From: Trinickia dabaoshanensis
GTDB lineage: Bacteria > Pseudomonadota > Gammaproteobacteria > Burkholderiales > Burkholderiaceae
Direction: 5' to 3'
Assembly: GCF_002879885.1 (NCBI RefSeq)
Contig: NZ_PNYA01000038.1
Location: forward strand, 1-64,000
DNA: 64,000 nt
The first letter of the stretch is position 1; each line of letters opens with the position of its first letter. This document shows positions 16,207 through 24,955 of this stretch, piece after piece. The notes under the pieces are model-generated. The model had not been told where the DNA came from and made no database searches. It saw only the letters and a program-made list of their open reading frames with translations. Position numbers and translations under genes: made by a program.

Positions 16207-16677
16207 CTATTTGCGGGCGAGGCGCACGAGCGGTTGTTCGTTGACGCTAAGGCCGATCAGCCGCGACAGCTTGCCCTGCTCCGCGGCGATATCGGCCAAC
16301 GTGAATTTGTCGAGCACTTCGAAATAGGCGCGCAGCGCACTGCCGAGCACGCCTCGCAAGCCGCATGCGGCCGTAATCACACAAGCGTTGCCCTCCGTAT
16401 CGAAGCACTCGACCATCCGGAAATCGGGCTCCATCGTGCGCACGACGTCGCCCACCGTGATGCGCGAGGCCGGCCGGCCAAGCTTCAATCCCCCCGTCCT
16501 GCCGCGCGTCGTGCTCAAGTAGCCCGCGCGGCCCAGCGCGTGAACGATCTTGACGAGATGCCCGCGCGCGATACCGAGCGCTTCGGAAATTTCGCCGATC
16601 GTGACGAGTTCGTCCGAACGAACGGCCGCGTACATCAGCACGCGCAAACTGTAATCGGTGAAGTCCGTGAGTCGCAT
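16207..16677 (-). CDS. nsrR: NsrR-type Rrf2-family nitric-oxide sensor
   Basis: The 156-residue Rrf2 winged HTH starts MRLTDFTDYSLRVLMY and has DNA-reading RGHLVKIVHALGRAGYL and GRTGGLKLGRPA. The Fe-S ligands C91, C99 and C105 (ECFDTEGNACVITAAC) give the CX7CX5C spacing of NsrR, and the sequence after them (LRGVLGSALRAYF, LDKFTLADI) is NsrR-like rather than IscR-like. NO damages the cluster and lifts repression. It is divergent from hemN; 32246-32268 upstream of norB looks like its operator. The start at 16677 was chosen because the family begins MRLT. Confidence 0.9.
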   Translation of the reverse strand: MRLTDFTDYSLRVLMYAAVRSDELVTIGEISEALGIARGHLVKIVHALGRAGYLSTTRGRTGGLKLGRPASRITVGDVVRTMEPDFRMVECFDTEGNACVITAACGLRGVLGSALRAYFEVLDKFTLADIAAEQGKLSRLIGLSVNEQPLVRLARK

Positions 16678-16780
16678 AGGGCACCTATAAAGTCGATCGA
16701 TTGTATATCTTTTAGGCGGGTCGGTGACCGGCTCACACTGTCCCAGTGGGGCCCTGCGTACGAATCTGTTCGAAACATAG

Positions 16781-16794
16781 CTGACATACATCAA
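16781..16794. promoter_or_regulatory. FNR-like box upstream of hemN
   Basis: CTGACATACATCAA has a perfect right half-site (ATCAA) and a three-of-five left half. It lies about 70 bases before the hemN start and 104 bases before nsrR, in their 187-base divergent region. Confidence 0.5.
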
Positions 16795-16864
16795 GTTTCC
16801 GATAAGCGGCGGCTCGATAATGATCGAGGGCCGGCGCGCAGCCGGCGCGTCCACGAGAACGAAC

Positions 16865-18310
16865 ATGTCAGCTTATACGCAGCCTAGCTGCGAGAACCCG
16901 GAAGGCGGCGCGCCCGCCGACATCGCGCGCTTGGCCGATATCGAACTGTCGGAGGCGCTGATCCGCCGCTTCGACAACGCCGGGCCGCGCTACACGTCTT
17001 ACCCCACGGCCGATCGCTTCTCGCCCGAATTCGACGAAGCCGCGTACCGCGCCCACCTCGCCGAACGCGCGCAGGCGGACGCAAAGCCACCGCTCTCGGT
17101 CTACTTGCACCTGCCCTTTTGCGAGTCGCTCTGCTACTTCTGCGCGTGCAACAAGATCATCACGCGCGACCATAGCCGCTCGGCTGAATATCTCGGCTAT
17201 CTATTGCGTGAAATCGCGATGGTCGCGCCCGAGATGGGCGGCGCCCGGCGCGTGTCGCAACTGCATCTCGGCGGCGGTACGCCGACCTTCTTCTCGATCG
17301 AGGAACTCGCCCGCCTGACCGACACGCTGCGCCACCATTTCGATTTCGATGCGAACGTCGAACAGGGCGTGGAGATCGATCCGCGCACGGTCACGGCCGA
17401 TACGTTGTCGCGATTGGGCGCGCTCGGTTTCAATCGGACCAGCTTCGGCGTGCAGGATTTCGACCCGGCCGTGCAACAGGCCGTCAATCGGATCCAGCCG
17501 CTCGCGATGGTCGAACGCGCGCTTGCCGCGAGCCGCGATGCCGGCTTCGAATCGATCAACGTCGATCTGATCTACGGCTTGCCGCGGCAAACGGTCGCCA
17601 GCTTCGATCGCACGCTCGACGAAGTCGTGCGGCTCGCGCCCGATCGCATCGCGCTCTACAACTATGCCCATCTGCCGAGCCGCTTCAAGGCGCAGCGGCT
17701 CATCGACGCCAACGAGTTGCCGCTCGCCGAGGACCGTCTACGCATCTTCATGCGCGCGACGCATCGTCTGCTCGATGCGGGCTACGTCTATATCGGCCTC
17801 GATCATTTCGCGAAGCCCGGCGACGAATTGAGCCGCGCGCTGCGCGCAGGCAGCCTGCACCGCAACTTCCAGGGTTATACGACCAAAGCCGAATGCGATC
17901 TGGTCGGCTTCGGCGTGTCGGCCATCGGCAAGATCGGCCGCAGCTACTGTCAATCGACGCGGTCGGTGAAGACCTACTACGAGCGTCTGGACGAGGGCAA
18001 GCTACCGGTGGAGCGCGGCCTCACGCTATCGAGCGACGACATGCTTCGGCGCGACGTGGTGATGACGTTGATGTGCAGCGTGCCTTTGGACTTCCGCGCG
18101 ATCGAGGCGCGGCACGGCATCGATTTTGGCCGTTACTTCGCGGCCGAGCTCCAGGCGCTCGCGCCCCTCGCCGAAGCCGGGCTCGTGCAATCGAGCGACG
18201 ACGGGATTCGGATCTTGCCGAAGGGCCGCCTGTTCGTCCGTGCCGTTGCCATGACGTTCGACAAATACCTCGGGCTGCCGAGCACGGCATCGTATTCGAA
18301 ACTGATCTAG
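16865..18310 (+). CDS. hemN: Oxygen-independent coproporphyrinogen III oxidase (radical SAM)
   Basis: The 481-residue product has the radical-SAM cluster motif C86-X3-C90-X2-C93 (FCESLCYFCAC), with the extra Cys after it that is typical of HemN. GGGTPTF is the SAM-binding Gly motif, and YTSYPTADRF, VDLIYGLPRQT and YNYAHLPSRFK are HemN hallmarks that separate it from HemW. It decarboxylates coproporphyrinogen III to protoporphyrinogen IX without oxygen, in the cytoplasm. The start at 16865 is preferred over ATG 16820 because homology begins later and GAGAAC precedes it. It forms an operon with the following regulator and is probably FNR-controlled. Confidence 0.93.
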   Translation: MSAYTQPSCENPEGGAPADIARLADIELSEALIRRFDNAGPRYTSYPTADRFSPEFDEAAYRAHLAERAQADAKPPLSVYLHLPFCESLCYFCACNKIITRDHSRSAEYLGYLLREIAMVAPEMGGARRVSQLHLGGGTPTFFSIEELARLTDTLRHHFDFDANVEQGVEIDPRTVTADTLSRLGALGFNRTSFGVQDFDPAVQQAVNRIQPLAMVERALAASRDAGFESINVDLIYGLPRQTVASFDRTLDEVVRLAPDRIALYNYAHLPSRFKAQRLIDANELPLAEDRLRIFMRATHRLLDAGYVYIGLDHFAKPGDELSRALRAGSLHRNFQGYTTKAECDLVGFGVSAIGKIGRSYCQSTRSVKTYYERLDEGKLPVERGLTLSSDDMLRRDVVMTLMCSVPLDFRAIEARHGIDFGRYFAAELQALAPLAEAGLVQSSDDGIRILPKGRLFVRAVAMTFDKYLGLPSTASYSKLI

Positions 18311-18325
18311 ACCGACGGAGTGCAG

Positions 18326-19033
18326 ATGCAAAAGGCGAAGATTCGCGTCCAGGACTTTCTCGCCCGGATGCCGCTTTTCAACGAGCTGTCCGCGGTGGAG
18401 CTCGATCGCATCGCGCAGGGGACGACGCAGCAGCCGGTCGCGCGCAAGGAGACCGTATTCAATTGCGGCGATCCGTGCACGGGGCTGCACGCGATCGTCT
18501 ACGGACAGATCAAACTCAGCGTGATTTCGCCGCTCGGCGAGGAGAAGGTCGTGCGCCTCGTCGGACCCGGCGACAGTTTCGGCGAAGCGCTGATGTTTCT
18601 CGGCAAACCCTATTTCGTCTCGGCGCAAGCCCTGGCCGATTCCCTGCTGCTGCACGTGAGCAAAGCGGCGATCCTCGACGAGTTGCGCGGTCAGCCCGAT
18701 TTCGCCTGCAAGATGCTGGCGGGCATGAGCGAGCGCCTGCATGCGCTCATGCGCGACGTCGAAGCCTATTCGCTGCGCTCGGGCACGCATCGCGTCATCA
18801 GCTATCTGCTCGCGCAGCCCGGAGAGGCTCAAGCCCAAACCGATGCCGAGCAGCCGGGGATGCGCGTCCAATTGGAAGCCGGCAAGAAGATGGTGGCATC
18901 CCGCCTCAATCTGACGCCCGAACACTTTTCGCGCATCCTGCACGAACTCGGCACGCGTGGTCTCGTCGCCATCAACGGCCGTGAAATCGTCATTCCGGAC
19001 CCTTCAAAGCTGCGCGCCGCTTGCGCGTACTGA
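18326..19033 (+). CDS. CRP/FNR-family regulator without Fe-S cluster (DNR-like)
   Basis: The 235-residue product's cyclic-nucleotide-binding-like domain (about 10-130: ETVFNCGDPCTGLHAIVYGQ, GEEKVVRLVGPGDSFGE) is followed by a C-terminal HTH with TPEHFSRILHELGTRGLV. There is no N-terminal Cys cluster, so it is not an FNR oxygen sensor. The EHFSR recognition helix and the neighbourhood (hemN, norB, DUF2249) fit the DNR/NnrR group, haem-dependent NO sensors. GGAG precedes ATG 18326, 16 bases after hemN. Its last 30 bases overlap the convergent membrane-protein gene. NO sensing is inferred. Confidence 0.82.
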   Translation: MQKAKIRVQDFLARMPLFNELSAVELDRIAQGTTQQPVARKETVFNCGDPCTGLHAIVYGQIKLSVISPLGEEKVVRLVGPGDSFGEALMFLGKPYFVSAQALADSLLLHVSKAAILDELRGQPDFACKMLAGMSERLHALMRDVEAYSLRSGTHRVISYLLAQPGEAQAQTDAEQPGMRVQLEAGKKMVASRLNLTPEHFSRILHELGTRGLVAINGREIVIPDPSKLRAACAY

Positions 19034-20329
19034 TACGAGTTCGCGTTTTACGCTGAGGTAAAGCCGCAGCGCCCGCGCCATGTTGACGCCGAGCCAAGCG
19101 TTCGACACGCCGAGCGCCAGCGCGGCCGGACGGGCCAGCGCATCGGGCAGCGCGCATGCGGCAAGCAATAACGCCAGCGCGCATAGATGCGCCCAGTACT
19201 GTGCCCTCGCGCGCGTATCGGGCAAGATGGCCTTGACCTTCGGCACGAGCGGCGAGCGCATATCGAGCGCAGCTTGCAGGTGATACCAAAGCAGGAACGG
19301 GACGATCTTGTAAAGCATGCCGCTGATGGCCGATTGTATGGCGCCGGCGAGCAGCATCACGCCGAGCGCGACATCGAGCGAGGGCGAGTCGATCGTTCGG
19401 CCCGCCGCCCACAACATCGCACCGCCGATGACGCTTGCCATCGACGTGCGCCAATAGAGCGTCGTCGCGTCGGCGGACTCACGTTTGCGCCCGTGCAGGA
19501 GGACGAGCGTGACGACGGCGAAGACGATGTAAGCGAAAAACGGCAGTCCGGCAAGCGAGCGTGCGATCAGCGGGCGCAGCAGGCTCGACCCTGCGATTGC
19601 CGGCGAGCCGGCTACGATTGCCGCGAACAGGATCGGTGCGAATAGGCGCGCGAGCGGGCGAGGATACGGCTCGGTAACTTGAAACATCGGAATGACCTGG
19701 TAGGCCACGCCAGCCGTTAGGAGTCCGATCCAACCTGCGAGCCCCCACGTCAAGTGCATATCGGTCAACGCCACGGCCGGCAACGCGATCGGATGAGCGA
19801 GCGAAACGGCGAGCACGGCACCGAGCGCGACGGTGCCGGTCAGCGCGGCCAGCGCTAGCCGAATCGCGCTAACGATGTCGAGGACGCCGCGGGCCCCACG
19901 CGCACCGGTACCGTTCAGACCGAGAAGGCAGGCCGCTACGAACCAAAGAACGGCCGCGCCGCAGGCCAGTGCGGCGACCGAGAATAGTTCGGGCTCCGAA
20001 GCAATGAAAGCGCTGGCGAGCGCAACAGTGCCGGCCGTGAGCAGCGCATGGATGCCCGTCGCGCTCGTTCGCGCCGAGGCGAGCCGCACGCCCGCCACGA
20101 CGGGCAGTATCTGAATGAGCGCCCCCATCATGACGCTGGCGAAGACGCCGAGGGTCAACAGATGCGTGGCGGCAAGGGTGAAGGGCGACCATCTCGATTC
20201 GAACGCGGACGGCCCCGCATAGCACAGTAACGCAGCGGCCAGCAGCCCGAAGGCGGGTGCGTTCAGGAAAAAGCGCAGCGGGGCGGCGAGGGTGGGGGAT
20301 GCGTCCAGCGCAAGATCGCGTCGCATCAT
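19004..20329 (-). CDS. Polytopic membrane protein of the low-oxygen/NO block, function unknown
   Basis: The product has 441 residues and about 12 hydrophobic helices. Conserved-looking His/aromatic motifs lie at helix edges: THLLTLGVFASVMMGALIQ, DMHLTWGLAGWIGLL, YQVIPMFQVTEPYP and YKIVPFLLWYHLQ. These resemble the quinol-oxidase-like / NnrS-like permeases that accompany denitrification genes, but I cannot name the family with certainty. The His-bearing helices make haem or copper binding possible. The start ATG 20329 overlaps the stop of the DUF2249 gene upstream (ATGA), so the two are translationally coupled. It is convergent and overlapping with the DNR-like gene by 30 bases. Confidence 0.75.
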   Translation of the reverse strand: MMRRDLALDASPTLAAPLRFFLNAPAFGLLAAALLCYAGPSAFESRWSPFTLAATHLLTLGVFASVMMGALIQILPVVAGVRLASARTSATGIHALLTAGTVALASAFIASEPELFSVAALACGAAVLWFVAACLLGLNGTGARGARGVLDIVSAIRLALAALTGTVALGAVLAVSLAHPIALPAVALTDMHLTWGLAGWIGLLTAGVAYQVIPMFQVTEPYPRPLARLFAPILFAAIVAGSPAIAGSSLLRPLIARSLAGLPFFAYIVFAVVTLVLLHGRKRESADATTLYWRTSMASVIGGAMLWAAGRTIDSPSLDVALGVMLLAGAIQSAISGMLYKIVPFLLWYHLQAALDMRSPLVPKVKAILPDTRARAQYWAHLCALALLLAACALPDALARPAALALGVSNAWLGVNMARALRLYLSVKRELVSVRASGAQL

Positions 20330-20559
20330 CCGTGGCGCCAAATGTCGATTTCGTATCGGCCGCTTGCGGGCCCCCGAACTTCATACTCGAAGCCGCCGCG
20401 CGATAGCAGCGCGAAGAGCGGAACCGGCTCCCGATCGATGACCATGCGCAGATAGGCGTCGTGTGCCAGGGTACGCAAAGCCGCCAGCACACGCTCCATC
20501 GGCTCGGGCGGTTCGAGCCCGCATAATGCGAGCGTCGTTTCACAGGCCAGCGGCTTCAT
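20326..20559 (-). CDS. DUF2249-domain protein (short)
   Basis: The 77-residue product carries the DUF2249 signature LCGLEPPEPMERVLAALRTL, IDREPVPLFALL and a C-terminal YEIDIW strand. DUF2249 has a small alpha/beta fold resembling TusA/SirA and is often found beside denitrification and NO-response genes. Function is not established. Coupled by ATGA overlap to the polytopic membrane protein. A second DUF2249 protein lies at 27864-28199. Confidence 0.8.
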   Translation of the reverse strand: MKPLACETTLALCGLEPPEPMERVLAALRTLAHDAYLRMVIDREPVPLFALLSRGGFEYEVRGPASGRYEIDIWRHG

Positions 20560-20692
20560 ACGTGGTGTTTCGTCGCACCGTCAGCGGTGGCGGAAAAGAA
20601 ATGGGACACGCCGGCCACGATAGCAAAGGGCAGGGCGCATGCGGGCAATGACCTCGTCGACGGTAAGCATACGACGCGCGCGAAGCGCCTTC

Positions 20693-20706
20693 TTGACCCA
20701 GGTTAA
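20693..20706. promoter_or_regulatory. FNR/DNR-like dyad upstream of the flavoprotein - ubiUVT operon
   Basis: TTGACCCAGGTTAA is an imperfect dyad matching 7 of the 10 fixed FNR positions. It lies 61 bases before the GTG start of the flavoprotein and 134 before the divergent DUF2249 gene, in their 207-base shared promoter region. The match is weak and supported mainly by location. Confidence 0.35.
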
Positions 20707-20766
20707 GGTCCGCTCGTGCGGCTCGCTCCACACTGTCGTGTACTTCGATCGTCGTGAGGTTGTCCT

Positions 20767-21975
20767 GTGTCAGTGCCGAAGGCTGGATTCGAACCCCTGC
20801 ATATCAAGGGCAAAACGCTGTTGCCCATCGTGCAGGGCGGAATGGGGGTGGGCGTATCCGCGCATCGCTTGGCGGGCACCGTCGCCTCGCTCGGCGCGCT
20901 CGGAACGATTTCGAGCGTGGATCTGCGCCGGCATCATCCCGATCTCATGGCCAAAACGGCGCACTCGCGCGACCGCGCGCTCATCGATGCCATCAATCTC
21001 GAAGCGCTCGAGCGCGAAGTGCACGCCGCGCTCGCGCTATCGAACGGCAAAGGCGCGGTCGCTGTCAACGTCATGCGAGCCGTGTCCGCCTATGCCGACT
21101 ACGTGCGTTGCGCATGCGAGGCGGGGGCCCATGCGGTTGTCGTAGGCGCCGGGTTGCCGCTCGACTTGCCGGAACTCACGAGCGAGCATCCTAACGTCGC
21201 GTTGATTCCGATTCTCTCGGATGCGCGCGGTACCGGCCTCGTCATCAAGAAATGGATGCGCAAGCACCGGCTGCCCGATGCCGTCGTCATCGAAAATCCG
21301 CGTTATGCGGCGGGGCACCTGGGCGCGCCGACGCTCGACGGTATTTCCAATCCGCACTTTGCTTTTCCCGAAGTGATCGAGGGCACGCTGGCGTTGTTCA
21401 AGGAACTCGGTCTCGAGCGCGAGAAGATTCCCATCATCGCCGCGGGGGGCATTCACACCCATGAGCAAGTTCGCGAACTGATCGGCCTCGGTGCGACGGC
21501 CGTGCAATTGGGCACGCCGTTCGCGGTGACCGAGGAGGGCGACGCGCACCCGAACTTCAAGAAGGTGCTCGTCGAGGCATGCCCCGACGATATCGTCACC
21601 TTCATGAGCGTGGCCGGTTTGCCCGCGCGTGCCGTGCGTACGCCCTGGCTGGCCGACTACCTGGACAAGGAAGCGAAGTTGCAACGCGTCGCCAAGGCGC
21701 GCAAATGCACGGTGGGGTTCGATTGCTTGCAGCAATGCGGCCTGCGCGACGGGATCGCCAAGCAAGGACAGTTCTGCATCGATCAGCGGCTCGCGTACGC
21801 GCTGGCCGGCGACGTCAAACGCGGGCTCTTCTTCCGTGGATCGGAAGCCTTGCCTTTCGGCAAGGCGATTCGCCCCGCGCGCGAGTTGATCGAGTACATG
21901 CTGACTGGAACGGTCGGCGCGCAAGGCACGGACGGCGCGAGCGATGCCACCGCGCGTTTTGATGAGGCGGCCTGA
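20767..21975 (+). CDS. Nitronate monooxygenase / NPD-like FMN flavoprotein
   Basis: The 402-residue TIM-barrel flavoprotein has IVQGGMGVGVSAHRLAGTVA, the FMN-phosphate site IIAAGGIHTHEQVRELIGLG and TAVQLGTPF. These are signatures of the 2-nitropropane dioxygenase-like family. The C-terminal part carries several Cys (ARKCTVGFDCLQQCGLRDG, FCIDQRL) not found in classical NMO, possibly an Fe-S or zinc site. It starts at GTG 20767, with GAGG upstream, and heads the operon ubiU-ubiV-ubiT. A role in anaerobic ubiquinone synthesis or nitro/NO chemistry is possible; the substrate is unknown. Confidence 0.82.
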   Translation: MSVPKAGFEPLHIKGKTLLPIVQGGMGVGVSAHRLAGTVASLGALGTISSVDLRRHHPDLMAKTAHSRDRALIDAINLEALEREVHAALALSNGKGAVAVNVMRAVSAYADYVRCACEAGAHAVVVGAGLPLDLPELTSEHPNVALIPILSDARGTGLVIKKWMRKHRLPDAVVIENPRYAAGHLGAPTLDGISNPHFAFPEVIEGTLALFKELGLEREKIPIIAAGGIHTHEQVRELIGLGATAVQLGTPFAVTEEGDAHPNFKKVLVEACPDDIVTFMSVAGLPARAVRTPWLADYLDKEAKLQRVAKARKCTVGFDCLQQCGLRDGIAKQGQFCIDQRLAYALAGDVKRGLFFRGSEALPFGKAIRPARELIEYMLTGTVGAQGTDGASDATARFDEAA

Positions 21976-22008
21976 ACCGGCCGCCGCGATGTCGACGATA
22001 TTCGAATA

Positions 22009-23025
22009 ATGAACGACCGCATGTCACCGATGGAACTCGTATGCCCGGCCGGCAGCTTGCCGGCGCTGAAGAGCGCCGTCGATCACGGCGCCGATTGCGT
22101 CTATCTAGGGTTTCGCGATGCAACCAACGCGCGCAATTTCGCGGGCCTGAATTTCGACGAGGCCTCGATCGCGAGCGGAATCGAGTATGCGCATGCGCGC
22201 GGCCGCAAGGTGTTTCTCGCGCTCAATACCTACCCGCAGCCGGCCGCGTGGCCGGTATGGCGCGCGGCCGTCGATCGCGCGGCCACGGCCGGCATCGACG
22301 CCGTCATCATGGCGGACCCGGGACTCATGCGTTACGCCCGCGACCGTCACCCCGATTTGCGGCTGCATTTGTCGGTGCAAGGCTCGGCGACGAACTACGA
22401 GGCGATCAACTTCTACCATGCACGCTTCGGCATTTCGCGCGCGGTGCTGCCGCGCGTGCTCTCGCTGTCGCAGGTCGAGCACGTGACCGAGCACACCCAG
22501 GTCGAACTCGAGGTATTCGGCTTCGGCAGTTTGTGCGTGATGGTGGAAGGGCGCTGCGCGTTGTCCTCGTATGTGACGGGCGAATCGCCGAATACCCATG
22601 GCGTGTGCTCGCCGGCCAAGCACGTCCGTTGGCAAAAGACGCCGCAAGGCTTGGAGTCGCGGTTGAACGGCGTGCTGATCGACCGCTACGCCGACGATGA
22701 AAACGCCGGCTATCCGACGTTGTGCAAGGGGCGTTTCGACGTCGCCGACGAAAGCTACTACGCGATCGAAGAGCCCACGAGCCTCAATACGCTCGAATTG
22801 CTGCCGCGTCTCATGGCGATGGGCGTGCGCGCGATCAAGATCGAGGGGCGGCAGCGCAGCCCGGCCTACGTCGCGCAAGTGACGCGCGTCTGGCGCGAGG
22901 CCATCGACCAGTGCCGGGCCAATGCCCAGCGCTACAGCGTGAAGCCGGCTTGGATGAGCGAGCTGGACAAAGTGGCCGAAGGGCAACAGCACACGCTCGG
23001 TGCCTATCATCGCCCATGGAAATGA
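22009..23025 (+). CDS. ubiU: UbiU, oxygen-independent ubiquinone hydroxylation protein (U32 family)
   Basis: The 338-residue peptidase-U32-like protein starts MELVCPAGSLPALKSAVDHG, and the tract GFGSLCVMVEGRCALSSYV then NTHGVCSP, plus YPTLCKGRF, supplies the four Cys of the UbiU [4Fe-4S] cluster. With UbiV it forms the heterodimer that hydroxylates ubiquinone precursors without O2, using prephenate as oxygen donor in E. coli. The start at 22009 is near a second ATG at 22021; either works. It is followed by ubiV with 40 bases between. Anaerobic control is implied by the surrounding genes. Confidence 0.93.
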   Translation: MNDRMSPMELVCPAGSLPALKSAVDHGADCVYLGFRDATNARNFAGLNFDEASIASGIEYAHARGRKVFLALNTYPQPAAWPVWRAAVDRAATAGIDAVIMADPGLMRYARDRHPDLRLHLSVQGSATNYEAINFYHARFGISRAVLPRVLSLSQVEHVTEHTQVELEVFGFGSLCVMVEGRCALSSYVTGESPNTHGVCSPAKHVRWQKTPQGLESRLNGVLIDRYADDENAGYPTLCKGRFDVADESYYAIEEPTSLNTLELLPRLMAMGVRAIKIEGRQRSPAYVAQVTRVWREAIDQCRANAQRYSVKPAWMSELDKVAEGQQHTLGAYHRPWK

Positions 23026-23065
23026 CGCGGCGCGGCCGCTCGAGCCGCCCGCCGGAGTGCACTCA

Positions 23066-23968
23066 GTGAAGATCGCATTAGGTCCGATTCATTACTACTG
23101 GTCGCGTGTCGCGACGCTGCAATTTTACGAGGCGATGAGCGCGACGAGCGCCGATATCGTTTATCTGGGCGAGACCGTTTGCGCGCGCCGCCACGAGCTG
23201 AAGCCGTCCGATTGGATGGATATCGCCGAGATGCTGACCGAGGCGGGCAAGCAAGTCGTGCTCTCGACGCAGATCCTGCTCGAATCGGGCAAAGACGTCG
23301 CAACGATGAAAGCGGTCGCCGGCAACGGCCATTATTGGGTCGAGGCGAACGACATGGGCGCGGTACATTGCACGAACGGCGGCGCCTTCGTGGCGGGGCC
23401 TTGGCTCAACGTCTACAACGAACCGACGCTGCGGGTGCTGGCCGAGGCGGGCGCAAAACGCTGGGTGATACCGCTCGAGATGGGCGCGGACGCGCTCGCG
23501 AGGATGCAAGCCGGCCGCCCGGCGGAGATGGAGACCGAGGTCTTCGCTTACGGGCGCATGCCGCTCGCGTTTTCGGCGCGATGCTTCACGGCCCGGAATC
23601 GAAATCTGCCGCGGGAAAATTGCCAATACGTCTGTCTCGATCACCCCGACGGGTTGACGCTGCGCACGCGAGAGGGCGAGCCGTTTCTCGTGCTCAACGG
23701 CGTCTCGATTCAATCGGCGCGCGTCTACAACCTCGTCGACTCGGTCGATACGCTCAAAGGATTGGGCGTGGACGTGCTGCGTTTGAGCCCGCAATCGAGC
23801 GGGATGAGCGAGATCGTCGAGATCTTCCGGGACGTCATCGACGAGCGGGCCACCGGGACGCAAGCGCTCGAGCGCATGGAGCGGCTCATGCCCGAGTCGC
23901 GGTGCGATGGCTATTGGTACGGTATGCCGGGGCTCGCGCAGCATGAGCAGACGTGGGTGGAACGATAA
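23066..23968 (+). CDS. ubiV: UbiV, oxygen-independent ubiquinone hydroxylation protein (U32 family)
   Basis: The 300-residue product begins VKIALGPIHYYWSR from GTG 23066, with GGAG eight bases upstream; the longer ORF from 23000 overlaps ubiU and adds no homologous sequence. Cysteines in ETVCARRHELK, FSARCFTARNRNLPRENCQ and YVCLDHPDG correspond to the UbiV [4Fe-4S] ligands. Partner of UbiU in anaerobic ring hydroxylation. Eleven codons of frame upstream of the GTG are open, so the start is inferred from the ribosome site and the family start. Confidence 0.92.
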   Translation: MKIALGPIHYYWSRVATLQFYEAMSATSADIVYLGETVCARRHELKPSDWMDIAEMLTEAGKQVVLSTQILLESGKDVATMKAVAGNGHYWVEANDMGAVHCTNGGAFVAGPWLNVYNEPTLRVLAEAGAKRWVIPLEMGADALARMQAGRPAEMETEVFAYGRMPLAFSARCFTARNRNLPRENCQYVCLDHPDGLTLRTREGEPFLVLNGVSIQSARVYNLVDSVDTLKGLGVDVLRLSPQSSGMSEIVEIFRDVIDERATGTQALERMERLMPESRCDGYWYGMPGLAQHEQTWVER

Positions 23969-23978
23969 GGACTAATGC

Positions 23979-24449
23979 ATGAGCCAGACTGCCTATCAAG
24001 TGCCTTCGTTGATACGGGGTGTGCTGTCGAAACTGCCCGCCTATCCGGGGTCGATATTGTTTTCGGGCGGGTTGAATCTTGCCCTCAAGCCGCACTTGCA
24101 GGCCGACACGCTGCGGCACCTGGAAAGCCGCTCTCTGCGTATCGAAGTGCGAGATGCCGGTGTCGCATTCGATTTCGTCTGCAAGGATGGCTCGTTTCGC
24201 GCGGCGAAGCACGATGGAGAGGTTGCGCTCACGATCGGCGCGAGTGCATACGATTTCGTCCAATTGGCGCGCCGCGCGCAAGATCCGGACACGCTTTTCT
24301 TCAGCCGCCGCCTCACGATGGAAGGCGATACCGAACTCGGTCTGCTCGTGAAAAATTCGCTCGACGCGATCGATTTGCCGACGCTGCTGAGCGGGCGGTT
24401 CGCGCCGCTCGCGGCCTTGCGTCGCATGCGACCGCGGCAGCAGTCGTAA
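23979..24449 (+). CDS. ubiT: UbiT, SCP2-domain ubiquinone-precursor carrier
   Basis: The 156-residue product has a short N-terminal segment followed by an SCP2 lipid-binding fold (about 30-130), with LRIEVRDAGVAFDFV, LTIGASAYDFVQLARR and DTLFFSRRLTMEGDTELGL. The last is the UbiT/UbiJ SCP2 hallmark. UbiT replaces UbiJ in the oxygen-independent pathway, binding the octaprenyl intermediates. It lies 10 bases after ubiV, completing a ubiU-ubiV-ubiT operon. Confidence 0.92.
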   Translation: MSQTAYQVPSLIRGVLSKLPAYPGSILFSGGLNLALKPHLQADTLRHLESRSLRIEVRDAGVAFDFVCKDGSFRAAKHDGEVALTIGASAYDFVQLARRAQDPDTLFFSRRLTMEGDTELGLLVKNSLDAIDLPTLLSGRFAPLAALRRMRPRQQS

Positions 24450-24513
24450 TTAGGGCGTCTTCGTGGCGCCGGCCCCTCGCATCGCGCGGGGCATCGATGA
24501 TGGAGGTTCGATC

Positions 24514-24927
24514 ATGAACAACGAACGTCGCGCGCTACCGCTCGTCTACTCGTGCTCGGGGTGCTCGAGCGCGGCGCAGATGGCCAACTACGTCGCCGTA
24601 CGACTCGATCGGCGCGGCGCGGCCGAAATGTCGTGCATCGCCGGAGTGGGCGGCGACGTGCCCGCGCTACTGAAGCTCGCGCAATCGGGCCGCCCGATCA
24701 TTGCGATCGACGGCTGTCCGCTTGCTTGCGTGAAGCACTCGCTGGGGCGGCACGAGATCGAGCCCGACGAGTACGTCCAGCTTGCGGAACATGGCGTGAA
24801 AAAGCGCTTTCATGCCGATTTCGATGTGGAGCAAGCGCAGGCGGTCGTCGGTGAGGTCGAGCAATTGGCGCACGAACTCAATGAAGCGCGGTTGAACGAT
24901 GCGCAGGACGCGAGCGTCGACGCCTGA
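24514..24927 (+). CDS. DGC-domain putative zinc-binding protein
   Basis: The 137-residue product has YSCSGCSSAAQMAN with a CXXC pair, SCIAGVGGDVP, and DGCPLACVKHSL with a second Cys pair. This is the DGC (Asp-Gly-Cys) domain pattern, predicted to bind zinc or another metal with four Cys. GGAGG lies seven bases before ATG 24514, and the open frame upstream is not coding-like. It follows ubiT by 64 bases and may be the last gene of that operon. DGC proteins are common beside anaerobic metabolism genes; no reaction is known. Confidence 0.82.
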   Translation: MNNERRALPLVYSCSGCSSAAQMANYVAVRLDRRGAAEMSCIAGVGGDVPALLKLAQSGRPIIAIDGCPLACVKHSLGRHEIEPDEYVQLAEHGVKKRFHADFDVEQAQAVVGEVEQLAHELNEARLNDAQDASVDA

Positions 24928-24955
24928 CGCCGCGTAGGGACGGTCAACGGACCGG

